Part shown: one piece after another, positions 50,401-62,279 of the stretch
Position numbering within the stretch: position 1 is the first letter of the stretch
How the letters are laid out: every line of letters starts with the position of its first letter
NCBI GenBank assembly: GCA_003864495.1
Contig: ML133453.1
Span: 62,001 to 126,000, forward strand
Direction: 5' to 3'
DNA: 64,000 nt
Source: Nemopilema nomurai
Taxonomy: Eukaryota > Cnidaria > Scyphozoa > Rhizostomeae > Rhizostomatidae
Position numbers and translations under genes: made by a program
Notes under the pieces: model-generated
Told to the model about the DNA's origin: nothing
The model's input: only the letters and a program-made list of their open reading frames with translations
Database searches by the model: none

Positions 50401-53400
50401 GCACACACTGATCAAGGCATCATCAAAGCTACTTACTGTTTTGCAAGCAAAATGGTGACACTGGGGTTGCGAAATCTCCTGCTTGCGATGAGAATGTTTA
50501 TTGCCCTCACCCATTCCTAACAATTGAATAAGTAATGATTAAATACCCTTTCGGTCCACTGTTGAGTTCTCAAATGAAAGTGGGGAGGGGAGTTTTAAGC
50601 TGTATGTGGGACACGTGATTTAGTGTAAGGACATGAGAATATCATCTGCAAACGCCCTTTTAGAACAAATCGCAAACACGTCGTCCCATTTTCTAAATCA
50701 ATCTGAATGATAAAGAAATTTTGACCCGTGAGAGAACTTGGGGACAATGCTTAGCTTGTCCCTACGATGACACAGCTGCATTAACTGATGAACATAACTG
50801 GTGAAAAGCTTGCATTACCTTTGCGATGCTCACAGACCAAGAACTAATTCGAAGAAGGTTCACATCCACAAGGCTGCTTCCGTACACAATTGCAAATGAC
50901 CTTTCTGCAAGTGGCTCCTTACTGAAGCTCTCCAATGTTTCACGGGCCTTTTCCTGCAAGATATTCAGCTTCCAATCGATGGGTGCATTTTGATGCTTAA
51001 TGCAACATTACCCTATTTATATAATAAACATAGACACAGCAAGGATGGAAAGGTATCTTGATATCAAAATATAGCTTGCAAACAACTATTCAAGCCATAC
51101 AAAACAGATTTTGCAACCCAGCATCTGTTTCATAACATAATATTCTGCCATTTCCAGCAATAGCTTCAAAAAAACTACATCACTTTTACAAAATGAATTC
51201 TTCTACAGGAGGCCTTCTTCTACAAAAGCATTTTTCAGGATTTCTCACAAAAATTTCTTTATTGTAACATGGATTCTAGTGTTGCAGTTTACAAGGTCTA
51301 GAAAACGTGTCATTGTCTTTTTGAAAACTGAAAACAAAATAACATAATACCTTAGGGAAGCAGAACCTGACATCACTGATCTGAGACAAGTCTATGCTTG
51401 TTATTTCCTGAAAAATAGAATTCCAAATGTATAAAGTGACCATAGAATCTTATTGTGTGATTAAATCTCTTCTTTTCCAGGCAAGTTTTTCATTCTTGAA
51501 ACATAACTGCAACTCAAACAGCATAGGACAGAAACCATTAAATCATAAATAAAACCAATACAAAAAACAGCCAAACAAACAAAACCAATCACATAATAGC
51601 AAATAGATAAATAGCAAAACAAAACCAATCACATTTGGGGATAACATGAGCAGTTGCGATGTGCTTATACAAAGCATTGATAATTCAAAAAAATAAAACA
51701 AAGGAAGTAATTATAAGCTGCCAACTAACATTATTGAGAATTCACTGGCAAAAAAAAAACAAATGCAATAGTGGCAAAAGACTGGAAAAAGAAAAATACA
51801 CAAACCTTTTCCAGGTCAGAGGTATAGGACAAGAAAAATCCATACTGATCAACTTGGATGACAATCTCATGGACAGATAGAGGCTCCTGAAATTCAAGGC
51901 AAAAACTTCAGTCTGCAAAATATAAAAAACAAAGCTTTTTTCATTTGTCATATCCATTACCAACCACCAATCCAAAAGAAGTAGGAAAATGAGTAAATGC
52001 CTGACTTTGGTCAAGGATATTTTTTAAGATTTTGAAGGTTGAAGTAATATTTAATAATATTCAGTTTATATAATACTGTGCAGCTCTTGATCTTTCTCTG
52101 AATTTGAATATTCTATTATTATTGAACTAAAAATACCACCTGCCACCACCTTCCTTTACAATTCATTTTAGATTCAGATTGAAGAATGAATGTACATGCA
52201 CATTTTCTTCAAATGTTTGAATTGAAGATCTTTGTTGATAGGTCAAAAAGGCAGCCAAACAAATATATGGAAATTAAATTTGTTATCACTTCCCCTCAAT
52301 CAACGAAAAGGAGCAAATTAAATTTAACTTATATGCACAATTCTAATTGAAAGATGTTTCAATCAAATAAAAAAATATCAGAGAGGTCTAGTTACTAGGT
52401 ATTGAAAACGCTTTAAAGGCAAAATCAAAATTCACTTTTAGGAAATTTTGGAAAATTACACCTGACACCACTATCACAGCAACATCATGTCTAGTGTTTT
52501 TTTGTGAGACATGATATACATACTCAAAGTGTTGAAATTTCATATGGCTAAAGCTCATATTGTGGCTAGTCATGTAGCTATATCAGGGTCATATTTTAGC
52601 ACAACAAAAAGGATGGTTTTTTTACCACAGCAATCATTTCTTATGAAAACGTAATGAAAAAGTACCAATCAAAACATGGGCCTCAGATATAACTAGAATG
52701 TAGCAGGTTTATTTAAGGACTCTGTGAAAACAATAGCAGAATTTCCTGTATAAGCAGGTTCTGTTGTTTGATGATTGAGGTGAAAATGACTCAAGCATAC
52801 AATTTGAACACATCTTTCAAAATACTTCTGACAGACCAAATTGGCTGCACACAACTGTAGCCAAGGATACTTGCACAAATTATTCCTTGGTAAGCAACAA
52901 GCACAGTTGCAAACTGTTGAAAATAGAGTATGCTTTTCTTTTGTAAGTCAAAATACAGAGTGCAAACAAAGTGCAACAGCTGGGAAATGCTTTCCTCGGA
53001 TATTCAGCAAGTCAGCTCCTAGTTCAATCTTTAATCAAAGAAAGGAAATCTGGGCCTACAAACATTAAGCTGCAAGATATGCATGTTAGTTTTGTTACTC
53101 TCTTTTTCAGTAAATTCTTAAGCTCCTTTTCAGACTTTTGAAGAGTTACTTTCAATAACAACTATTGTAGATTTCATTTTGTCACTGCAAAAACTGTTCT
53201 AAAAAAAAAATGATGAGAAAGATTCATATACCAAGTGTACAAAGAAAAAGATTAAGTGGCTAATCTTCAACAATGGACACAGTTTTTCAAAGTTTCAGAA
53301 CAATTGAGTCTAGTGTATTGACTCTATATAATTAATTTTGTAATATGTAAGCTCCATTTTAATTGAAGTGTATTACTGATGATGTGAACATGATTCTAGG

Positions 53401-55360
53401 TGAAGGTTTTAAGAGAAAACTTTTTCTGAAAGTTTAAAGTGTACAAATGTTTACAATAGTATCCTTATATACCCTACAAAATGTGTTACAATAATTATGA
53501 ATAAAGTGATTATGATTAATAAGATGATATTCCTTGACAATGGTGATGAGAATATCTTTGAAAAAAAAATCGACACTCCATTTAAGACGGAAAATAAATT
53601 TCAATAAAATATAGACACCATTTTATTTTTGCCTAATTGCCACTCAATGAGCTTGCAGGGGGCTAGAGCCTAAAACATTTATTACTTCTGATTGGCTAAT
53701 TGTCATATAAGTCATAAGTCTTAAAAATCATATAAGGTCATGTAATTTGACAAGATTAAGAATGACAAAATGTGTTTATTGAAGATTATTGAAGTTATAT
53801 TTATTGAAGATCCTTTTTTCATTTTCTTGAAGAAATGGTATAAAGAAAATATTATACTATCAAAAATTCATTAAAAGTCCTCTAAAAAAACATGATTTTT
53901 AATGCCCTTATCAGTGCCAAGGCTTGACAGGTGAACCTAACTGGTCCATTACTGGAGAGCATTATCATTCCAAGGAAAATATTCTCCACTTACAAGTAGT
54001 TGCATAACAAACTGATAACTTGATGAATGCCAATACAAACACTGCCATTTGTACCAAAAAATAAATAACTATGTGTGGAAATCAATACCTTTTCAATTTT
54101 TGCCACTCACAGCAGAAAATTCTTTGTATCATAAAATATTATTGTTAAAATTTGTCAGCTTTGACTGCATCAGAATACCCAAATCAGAGTTATTCAATAA
54201 ATACTTCTAGCTCCAACTATATTTGCCTAATAAGTATATAGATATTGGATGACAAGTAGAAGTTATTAGCAATTGAATGATAATAATTCCAGAGCAAAGT
54301 ATCAACCAGAGGCCAATGATGTGCTTTGAAATTAGCTTTATCAATTTATTAACCTGATCTAGTGGAAAAATGGCAAAACATGTAGATATTATGGCTACAA
54401 ATTGATTGCATTTGGAAACCTAGTGTATTTTCATAAATATAAGATAAGTATATACATACTTGAGTCAACGTTTCCGCAGAACGTAAACAAATACAGAGAC
54501 AGGTATTAATTGGAAATGGAATTACAACTTGAATCAAGCTACGGCAGTATTCTATTTGCCTAAAAATTTCCGACTTGCAGCGAATTAGACGAGTCAATAC
54601 ATCAAAAGCGGAAATGATCAGGTTGTGGAGTTTCCCAAAAGAGGAAACAGTTCACAGAAAAATCCTAGAAAAATATAACATTGTTAACATTCGTGCCCCG
54701 TGCACTAACCAAAACACTCAAAAGTTATAGTGCTTCGACTAATTTGTTTAATAACAGCTAATCTTTGTTAGATAACTCCTGAAAGAAAGGGGCGGTAATT
54801 TTGCTAATTGCGAAGGCGGCATTGTTCTCTAGAGGGGTGCCCCTTTTCCTTCCGCAATACAAAATTTGCTCCCCGTCCCTATAGGTGAATTTTTTATTAT
54901 AAATAGCTTTCATTTCGGGCTTGAAAACTTTTAGGAAAGTATCTTAGAAGTAAGTAAGCGTGAATGTTGTGACCGTAAAGTGAAACAGAACCCCGCAGGA
55001 GAAATTTTATCTCTTTGACTTTGGCACGTGCAGACGCATTTAAAGTGCACCTTTCTGAGAAACATCTTCAGAGATATCTAGACAAAATGTCAAAAGTTGT
55101 TTTACGGGTGGTACTGACACTGATAGAGTTAAAAAGAACCTTACATAGCGTATCCACAGGACACAAGTATTTAACAATCAAAGGCCTAACAAGTTCGAAC
55201 AGCAAAATTCGAAGCACAGTGTAATCAGAGCAGTATATTTTATGAAAACAAAACAGAGTCATAGCTTTACCTCTTCCCATTTGAGAAATACGGATTTTGT
55301 TTTAAGGAACTCTGGTACATTCGCCTGAAAACTCAAAAGCTCTTCTTTCCATGTGTTCAT
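29666..55360 (-). CDS. PLCB4: Phospholipase C beta (beta4/norpA-like), complete gene
   Basis: This is a Gq-activated phosphoinositide phospholipase that cleaves PIP2 to IP3 and diacylglycerol at the plasma membrane. I can join 36 exons, ATG at 55360 to TAG at 29666, into 1390 residues with matching phases throughout. Domains run in order: PH-like, four EF hands, catalytic X half, a long linker, catalytic Y half, C2, and a C-terminal coiled coil. Catalytic and Ca-binding motifs are present ([50 protein letters not shown]). Human PLCB4 is about 1175 residues; the excess is the linker. The C-terminal coil and the short last exon resemble PLCB4 more than PLCB1-3, but the paralogue call is by motif memory only. 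Weak points are the 83-bp intron before the linker exon and a possible unlisted exon near 32700. The largest intron is the first (51887-55270). Confidence 0.93.
33605..34012. repeat. Imperfect tandem repeat in a PLC beta intron
   Basis: About ten variable copies of a purine-rich unit built from ACTGATAGGAAGACAAATAAC- and AACAAAAGA-type words, with a spacing near 27-40 bp. It is intronic and has no coding role; its minus-strand frames are shadows. Confidence 0.6.
35940..37001 (-). CDS. PLCB4: PLC beta exons 23-25: C2 domain
   Basis: Exons 37001-36840, 36497-36398 and 36044-35940. Characteristic strands are [53 protein letters not shown] and [15 protein letters not shown]. The C2 domain packs against the catalytic barrel and takes part in Gq binding. 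Confidence 0.93.
37744..41542 (-). CDS. PLCB4: PLC beta exons 17-22: catalytic Y half
   Basis: Exons 41542-41395, 41116-41032, 40677-40605, 39833-39782, 38892-38841 and 37846-37744. They spell [87 protein letters not shown] and [15 protein letters not shown], the usual order of the Y half. Every phase agrees. The intron between exons 19 and 20 carries the tRNA-derived SINE next to it. Confidence 0.93.
40225..40537 (-). mobile_element. tRNA-derived SINE in a PLC beta intron
   Basis: On the minus strand the head reads GCGTGGATGGCCCAGTGGCT (A-box-like) and then GGTTCGAGTCC (B box) about 45 bp later, with the spacing of a tRNA. A tail of about 200 bp without tRNA folding follows. The outer limits are approximate and no target-site duplication was established. 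It sits between exons 19 and 20 of the host gene, in sense with it. Confidence 0.6.
42026..42893 (-). CDS. PLCB4: PLC beta X-Y linker, long Ser/Asp-rich exon
   Basis: The exon 42781-42026 encodes 252 residues rich in Ser, Asp and Gly ([40 protein letters not shown]) with an acidic middle. It is joined to exon 14 through a small exon, 42893-42865, and an 83-bp intron with a weak GAA/GTGACT donor. In the direct frame a stop appears instead, so a one-base indel is the alternative. The X-Y linker of PLC enzymes blocks the active site and is released at the membrane; this one is several times longer than in human PLCB4. Many SxS and RSSS sites suggest phosphorylation. Confidence 0.7.
43449..46594 (-). 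CDS. PLCB4: PLC beta exons 9-14: catalytic X half
   Basis: Exons 46594-46448, 46107-46044, 45645-45558, 44552-44473, 43964-43880 and 43554-43449. The first catalytic His (HYFIHSSHN), the Ca-binding Glu/Asp (CIELDCWDG), the second His (IITHGR) and Glu of SFENHC are all present, so the enzyme should be active. The exon 13 acceptor is the TGTGTAG before CCTTCTGCAG; this keeps the frame and gives [12 protein letters not shown]. Exon 14 ends in the Lys-rich [14 protein letters not shown] before the linker. Confidence 0.93.
47680..48496 (-). CDS. PLCB4: PLC beta exons 7-8: EF-hand region
   Basis: Exons 48496-48314 and 47846-47680. Motifs [36 protein letters not shown] and [20 protein letters not shown] are typical of the EF hands before the X domain. 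The exon 7 donor is a weaker AT/GTAGGT, and its acceptor region is partly duplicated just outside the exon. Confidence 0.9.
48496..48560. repeat. Small duplication at a PLC beta acceptor
   Basis: CTGAAAAGGATCACATT occurs at about 48497-48513 and 48528-48544, 31 bp apart, with AGCCACT words between and after. The duplicated block includes the exon 7 acceptor, giving two equivalent candidate acceptors. Confidence 0.7.
49723..55360 (-). CDS. PLCB4: PLC beta exons 1-6: PH-like domain and start of EF region
   Basis: Exons: 55360-55271, 51886-51806, 51407-51351, 50953-50819, 49998-49916 and 49776-49723. The N-terminus ([17 protein letters not shown]) and the strand [14 protein letters not shown] match the family's PH domain, followed by [16 protein letters not shown]. 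Exon 5 is the least conserved and lacks the tryptophan usual there. Exon 6 carries GKIPIK of the first EF hand. Exons 1-4 are phase 0. Confidence 0.85.
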
Positions 55361-56073
55361 TCCTGTGCAGGAGTGTGCAGCAATTCCATAAAACACTTCT
55401 TTCTCATCCTTCAGTCACAAGGCATTGGTGATGCAGTAAAAAATACACAAGATAAACAGGCAAAAGGTGCATACTCATCACATTTTACCTGCTAGTACTC
55501 TTATTTCGTCCTATATCAAATTCACAATGTAATAAAAGGTCATGACGGAATTCTGAGTTCCCAAGTTTTGAGGCATTTGACCGTATCGAAAGCAATGAAG
55601 ATGTCATGCATGTCGGGGAGACAATTTCAACACTTCGAAAAATCTGTTCCTCGGGATGTTTGCAAAGATTTAATTTATTCAAATCAGTTAAAATAGAAAC
55701 AATTTTACGGTGTGGGAGCATCCTTTCAAACAGATGTGTGTCAATTTAATTTTAGAAAAAATAGTCATGTCTTCGAGCCTGTGGAAATATTATAAGCAAA
55801 GTCTTTGGCCTACTGGGTGCATGCCACATGGAAACAGTGTGTCAGTTTCAGAGGCACCCAAAACTTTGGACAGGCTGAGAAAAATGCAGTTCGATGGTTT
55901 AATAGCTTCGTTACATTCGTTATCATCTTTCTCCCTCATAAATCAAAAAGTTTTTCACCGGCTGCATCGCTAAATAATAGTCAAGCTCGAATTTAGACTG
56001 GGGCCGCGGAAGGAGCTGTTTTTAAAAAATTGATAGCACAGAGGTTTGATAGGAATTTTCTAATAAGCCTCAA
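55361..56073. other. 5' flank of PLC beta
   Basis: No gene is seen. It should hold the promoter and 5' UTR of the minus-strand PLC beta gene, and the 3' end of the candidate micro-gene to the right. Confidence 0.45.
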
Positions 56074-59000
56074 CTATTTCATTTTTTCTTCGTGTTGAGT
56101 CTCCTTCTCTGTCCAGTGCTTATCAAGTCCATATTTCCATCTGTTCTGAAACCATATCAATGTCATGACGCACGTATATGAGTTTCAGTTTCCGATTCAC
56201 ATTGTAAATTCAAAACTTAGAATTCCGAGAAGTTCACTAAAAGTAAACAATTAATTCAACTGATGCTGGCTTCGTTCATTTATCCAAAAAGGTAGGTGGC
56301 CCTAGGAACAGAAAAAGGACCTCAGTGCAATCTTATGTCAGTACGACCGTTATCTGATCCGGCAACTTTTAACTTCACATATTTGGCAAAAATGGACCAT
56401 AGAAATGGGATTTTATTTTTCACTACAACAGCAAATTATGGTCAAAAAAGAAATATCTAAATACTCGAAATAAAATACTCAGGGCCAATTGGTTTAAACA
56501 AAACGAATATTTAATTACAAACTGATTTAAAGATGTAGATTTCAATTTTGGATTGAGAAAAGACTGTGTGTATGGTATTTTTTATTCCTTCAACCAGCAT
56601 TAGCAAATAATTGTATATTGGCTGGGCAAAGTCTATCCACTTTTGACTGTTTCTATCTCAAATGGCGATATGCACCTGTATCCATGTTGTTTCAAAGAGG
56701 AACGCGCAACAACATTTCAAGGTCCAAAATAGAAATGACATTGAGGATAGATTTAACAGGTGGGATAAAAAGTATCAACATGATCTGGATCATTTTCTCG
56801 GGAACAGTAGCCATTTCTATGAATTGAAATTATCACGCGTGGTGGGTACGTCACGTAAACACTGGGTTCAATATGTATGACAGACAATGCAACAAACAAT
56901 TAGTAAGCATACGCTTCCACTTTCCGTTCTTCAGCCAATCAGCACAGAGCAAAGACGCTGTGTGGTCTTTTCAGAATGTGTGAGTCAAATATTTCGCATT
57001 GTCCAACGTAGGCCATATTCATTTTTTCCGCAGGCCCAATTGCAGTTTTTAGAGCTACTTTCTAGGAAAGAGTTATGCAAAATCCGCTTCAGTGAAAGCG
57101 TATTGCCATTAAAAATTAAAATAAAAACACCCAAATATTAATTTCTGTAGTAAACTGTCATAATTGGGCCCAGTCTCTGTACCCCGGCTCAGGTCAGAGG
57201 TCAAAGGACATCTCTGGGACCAAGTTAAAGTTTCTAAATTTGCCATGCTTGCTTGAGGCTGGTTTATGTAGAAAGGGAATTTACATAGCCTGAGTGGAGT
57301 AAAACTGTCTCAAATAGGCAGGTACATACATTTTCCAATTTCAATGCCAAACTTGCAGTACTTAAATAGATAACTTTTTCCTAAATTCTTGTTGTCAAAC
57401 GTGAGTTGAAAAAATGTCAACAAGATTGCTTTTTTAAATACGTAGCTGTCTGCCTGATTTTTGGGGTTGGCAAAAGGGATGTTTTTGGGGGCAGGTGTGA
57501 CTTTGTTCTAAACCTGCCAGATGTGGATTTATTTTATGACGGCGGGAGTTTACGATTCACCACTCACAGACGATTCTAAAACGGCTTACGGAGGCTTGGG
57601 TACTAGGCTAGATAGCGCTTCATGACTTGCAAACATAGGCAGTAGAGCGCTATGAATGAAGCAAAATGCAGGCCTGTCCAATTGGGGTATGATTTTGGTC
57701 CAGATGTAATAAGCAGTTGCCTTGCTATGATCTTTGTCCAGTCCGCTTAAACTCTGTTTTGTTTGTTTCCATTAGCAATGATTTCTATATGATCTTTGTA
57801 AAACAACAACACGCATCCTGGCAAGTATCCATGACAACAAGCCAACATGACGCATGAGCTTTGGGTGGTATCGTTCTTTTGCGAACTTTACTTCGTTTGT
57901 TCAACTAATCAAGCATAACCTTCCCCTCAACTTCTTGATTTAAACTATCGCAAAGCATGATGGAAGTTTCTATTTATTTCACTGTTGTTCTTTATTCAAA
58001 CTGTGCCTTATTAAGAGCAAAGACTCTGCGATTGCATTCAATTCTCACACTACATCGTGTTTAGAGGTGCGTCGTTTGGAGGTGCGTTTCCCGCAATTTA
58101 AATAATTAAAATCAGAGTCAAGAAAAAATAATAACCTTCCCCTGGCTGTAATTTTCATAATTCACACCTTGCTCATTAATGACTCAAAACAATATTTTTA
58201 CAATCACTTTCTCATGCTGAAGCCTTCTTCCGGCCCCCAGGAGCCATTTATTTCTCTGATTCAAATTTCAGATTTTTGGAAGCAAAGCAATAGAAAGGCA
58301 AGAACCCAGGTCCTCTGGCAAGACCTTTGTGCGAATTCTGCTGATTGTGAAAAATTGCTTTCCGTTCATCACTGGGGAGGCCTTCGTTGAGATCAGTCTA
58401 GTTTGAACTCTTGCTGTTATTGAAAATGCGGAAATGAGCCTACGGGGTTCAGCAGTGGCATCCTCAATCTATTATCTCTATCTTAACTGATTAATTCATT
58501 AGCACAATTAATAATAAATTGCAATCAGCTCTATATACCGTAAATCCTCGAATTAGCCCCCTGGGGGCTTATTTATTTTTGATATTTTTGGATGGGGGCT
58601 TATTCGAGGATGGGGGCTTATTCGAGGAGGGGCTTATTCAATAGGGGGGCTTATAAAATTACCTGAAACATGCCACATAAAAAAATAATTTTTTAAATTT
58701 CTTTCTTTTCATAATATAATAAAATAATCTAAGTATAAAGTAACATTTGATTAAATTATTAACAAAAATATAAATTTCTATGGTAATTCACTAAAATGCC
58801 AAAGGCAACCTCAGGAGTCGAAAAACAACAAATTTAGGGGGGCTTATTCGAAGGGGGCTTATTGAGAGTTCTAGGGTGGGGGCTTATTCGAGGGGGGGGG
58901 CTTTTTCGAGGAGGAGGCAAATTCGAGGATTTACGGTATTTCTTTTAGTTACAAAACCACGACTTGGAAAAATTGTGACACTGGTCAAGTTGCTAAAGAA

Positions 59001-62000
59001 ATTGCGCTTCAATGCCTGTTTCTCAAACCGGTTATATCAAGAAAACGTGGAAAATGAAGATTTTAGAAGAAGGCGCTGCGTGATCCGATTCCCATGAATC
59101 AGTGGAGGAGTGTCTATGATGTCACAGGGCTCCAATATTGGTGATACGCCAGTGGCTCCTAAGTTGATATCGAATCGTGCCACTTCTTGGTGCAAATCAA
59201 TTATTTAAGATGCTTCCACTTTGAATAATGATATATGTGAGACCTTGCAGAGTAATGATATAACATATGCACATATCAAGACCACATGAAGCGACAAATG
59301 CATAGTCAATTTACTAATTGTGTCGAGAGCCTTTCCATACTTTGCGGCCGTGGAACAAGAGACTCAATTCTAAAAAATTCTCTGCGTTTCTTATTTCCTG
59401 CAATTTTTCATATTCAATGGCCTCACTATCTCGATCAAGGCAATCTATACACTTGTATACTTGTTAAGATAAGTAGTCAGTTTTACAGTGCACTTGAATG
59501 CAAAGCAGCCATTTGTATTTAGTCCATCTTTAGACTAGGCTTTATTGATGAGCTTTTTGAACCTTCCCGGGAGAGTGACGTTTAAACAAATACTTTATCA
59601 TTTCTAAACACTTTCCTTCAAGATTACGTCATACCTTTCCCTACAGAGAATAACGAGTTTCGGCACTGTCTCGTTTTCGGTGTTTGCGCATGCTCTGTGA
59701 TTATCTTTTGTCAACGATCCGCTTATGCGGACCCTTTGGACCGACCGTTGTTGACTGATGATGGCCTAATTACGAAAATATCGGTATAATGCTTTATGCC
59801 TTTGCAATGTGCAAACTTATAGTAGTTACTGGGACACACCGACTTCAGGTGAAGCTAAAATTCTGCACCTGAATGGAATAATCTCTTGGTAAACACGAGT
59901 CAAAGACATGTTACCTCATTTCATAGCTGCAGTTGTAATTCGCTTGGTATTTTACGATGTAGGGCCTTGCGTTTCAGAATAACTGTCTATCTATCCTACT
60001 TTAGTTGCTTCATTTGCATTTCCACGATGTTGTTTTCGTTGTGAACATATTGTGATCGAATGGCTTTGCATCCAAGAAACGCGACAATAAAACCAACTTG
60101 AACTACTAATTGAAAAAAGACTGAATCACACACCTCTTGCACCGTGTCAGGGAGCCTGCGAAGGTGCACAAAAATGTTAACGTCATGTGTTCTCTTAACT
60201 ACAGCTAAAAGACGTATTTCCTATAGATTTCTCAAGTGTGACAGAACTTTCAAACCTTGGCCACGTAACATATAGAATCATCATGAATGCTTTCAAAATA
60301 TGCAAACTTGGCCAAATACGTCTAAAATCGGTTGAGATATGGCCGATGGAAAATTTGAAGTTCACTAACGGATTACTGTTATTTTGGCACAGTGCATGGA
60401 GTTTTAAACACTAACACCAAATCACAGGGGTTCGATGCAGCCCTAGTCCATATGCTCATCGGGACACATCTCAACCAATTCATTAGACCTTTAGCTGATT
60501 TTGCAGATTTTGATGCATTTCATGATTCTCTTTCAGGTTATGGGTACAAACTTGAACATTTTTAAAATTGATTTTTGCGACGTCATCACTTGACAACTCT
60601 ATAGGGTACTTGATACTTGCGCCCTTTTAGGCTTTTGCTGTGCGCCTTTTGGTGTGTCGCATCACAGTTTAAAACGGTTTCTGTTGTGGAAATTTACGTT
60701 CGGTCTTCAGTGTTCAAAAAGGTTCAAATGGGGAGTATTTCTTGTTAATGTCTTTATGGCTATTGCATCCTCAAGAACTTATATTCAGAAATATCTATAA
60801 CCGTTAATATCGCTGCACAGGGTCATAAACCTCAAGCATGAACACGGGGTTAACAAGGAAGAGAGGTTAATATGGTTTACTTGTGTTTGAACTACGAAAA
60901 AGGGTATGCGAAGACAACCCAGATTATAAACGTCAACAAGTAGCAGATGCATTTCATTCGCAGATAAACCACTCTTGAAAGCTTTAAAAATAACTCCGCC
61001 ATCTATCAGCCTAATCTCGATAAATAGAGAGAGGGGATAATGGGATGATGCGATAGAAGCCACACACTGCAATAGTGCCACGAGACTGCAATAGTGCCAC
61101 GAGACTGCAATAGTGCCACGAGACTGCAATAGTGCCACGAGACTGCAATAGTGTCACGAGACTGCAATAGTGCCACGAGACTGCAATAGTGTCACGAGAC
61201 TGCAATAGTGCCACGAGACTGCAATAGTGCCACGAGACTGCAATAGTGCCACGAGACTGCAATAGTGCCACGAGACTGCAATAGTGTCACGAGACTGCAA
61301 TAGTGCCACGAGACTGCAATAGTGCCACGAGACTGCAATAGTGCCACGAGACTGCAATAGTGCCACGAGACTGCAATAGTGCCACGAGACTGCAATAGTG
61401 CCACGAGACTGCAATAGTGCCACGAGACTGCAATAGTGTCACGAGACTGCAATAGTGCCACTAGACTGCAATAGTGCCACGAGACTGCAATAGTGCCACG
61501 AGACTGCAATAGTGCCACGAGACTGCAATAGTGCCACGAGACTTGCAATAGTGCCACGAGACTGCAATAGTGCCACGAGACTGCAATAGTGCCACGAGAC
61601 TGCAATAGTGCCACGAGACTGCAATAGTGCCACGAGACTGCAATAGTGCCACGAGACTGCATAGTGCCACGAGACTGCAATAGTCACGAGACTGCAATAG
61701 TGCCACGAGACTGCAATAGTGCCACGAGACTGCAATAGTGCACGAGACTGCAATAGTGCCACGAGACTGCAATAGTGCCACGAGACTGCAATAGTGCCAC
61801 GAGACTGCAATAGTGCCACGAGACTGCAATAGTGCCACGAGACTGCAATAGTGCCACGAGACTGCAATAGTGCCACGAGACTGCAATAGTGCCACGAGAC
61901 TGCAATAGTGCCACGAGACTGCAAGTGACTCCAGTAAACCTTATCAGCTTTTCACTCCGTGGAAAATGGAACTGCACATTACCGTGTAACTTTCTGAGAA

Positions 62001-62279
62001 GGATATTCGAAAATATTATTTAAAAAATGCCAAAAAAGTAACAGATTTTTTGTACATAGTTTTTTATCTCTTAGCCCTACATTATCAGCGGCTGCCTTTA
62101 GTGAGGTTCAATCCCAAGGTTCAATCTACAATGTCTAATAAATTTTCTTCTATTTGACATTAAACTGAGGTATTTTCAACTACATACCAAGCATTAGAAG
62201 ATTTAAGAATATCCAAAGGTTTATTATCATTTACCAGCAAAGCAGACTTCCCTTCACTATCTTCGTTGTTTCTTTCCAT
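56074..62279 (-). CDS. Candidate three-exon micro-gene, 61 residues
   Basis: Exons 62279-62188, 60155-60134 and 56145-56074 join in matching phase from an ATG (MERNNEDSEGKS) through a micro-exon (LPDTVQE) to KYGLDKHWTEKETQHEEKMK and TAG. The first exon has a GTATGT donor, the micro-exon CGCAG/GCTCC and GAG/GTGTGTG, and the last exon a GGTTTCAG acceptor. The product would be small, hydrophilic and highly charged. It is not recognised, and the micro-exon could be a chance match, so further exons between may exist. The introns contain a MITE and the 19-bp minisatellite. Confidence 0.3.
56146..58535. other. No supported gene (intron of candidate gene or intergenic)
   Basis: Only short frames on both strands. 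I see no splice-supported exon or repeat of note. Confidence 0.4.
58536..58938. mobile_element. MITE with TACCGTAAATCCTCGAAT termini
   Basis: The left end reads TACCGTAAATCCTCGAATTA at 58536. The right end is its inverted copy, AATTCGAGGATTTACGGTA, ending at 58938. The ends are TA-flanked. The interior is AT-rich between GGGGGCTTATTCGAGG repeats that occur several times on each side. No coding capacity. This terminal sequence is one I recall as widespread in animal genomes. Confidence 0.8.
58939..61065. other. No supported gene
   Basis: No frame with splice support was found apart from the candidate micro-exon at 60134-60155. No repeat is evident. Confidence 0.4.
61066..61924. repeat. 19-bp minisatellite, about 45 copies
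   Basis: The unit TGCCACGAGACTGCAATAG is repeated head to tail with few changes. The commonest variant is TGTCACGAG, and one-base indels occur near 61540, 61660, 61684 and 61740. Since 19 is not divisible by three, three units make a 57-nt, 19-codon cycle. All three minus-strand frames happen to lack stops, giving long spurious reading frames. Confidence 0.95.

Noticed and set aside
50171..50458. Plus-strand frame with [17 protein letters not shown]
   Set aside because: It lies in a PLC beta intron on the other strand, with no splice sites or recognised family; it may be a fragment of a decayed repeat.
61066..61924. CRISPR-like array
   Set aside because: The repeats are head-to-tail without spacers, and the genome is an animal's.
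60785..61977. Several long minus-strand frames with repeating Ser-Trp-His-Tyr-Cys words
   Set aside because: They are translations of the 19-bp minisatellite in three frames, with no start, splice or domain context.
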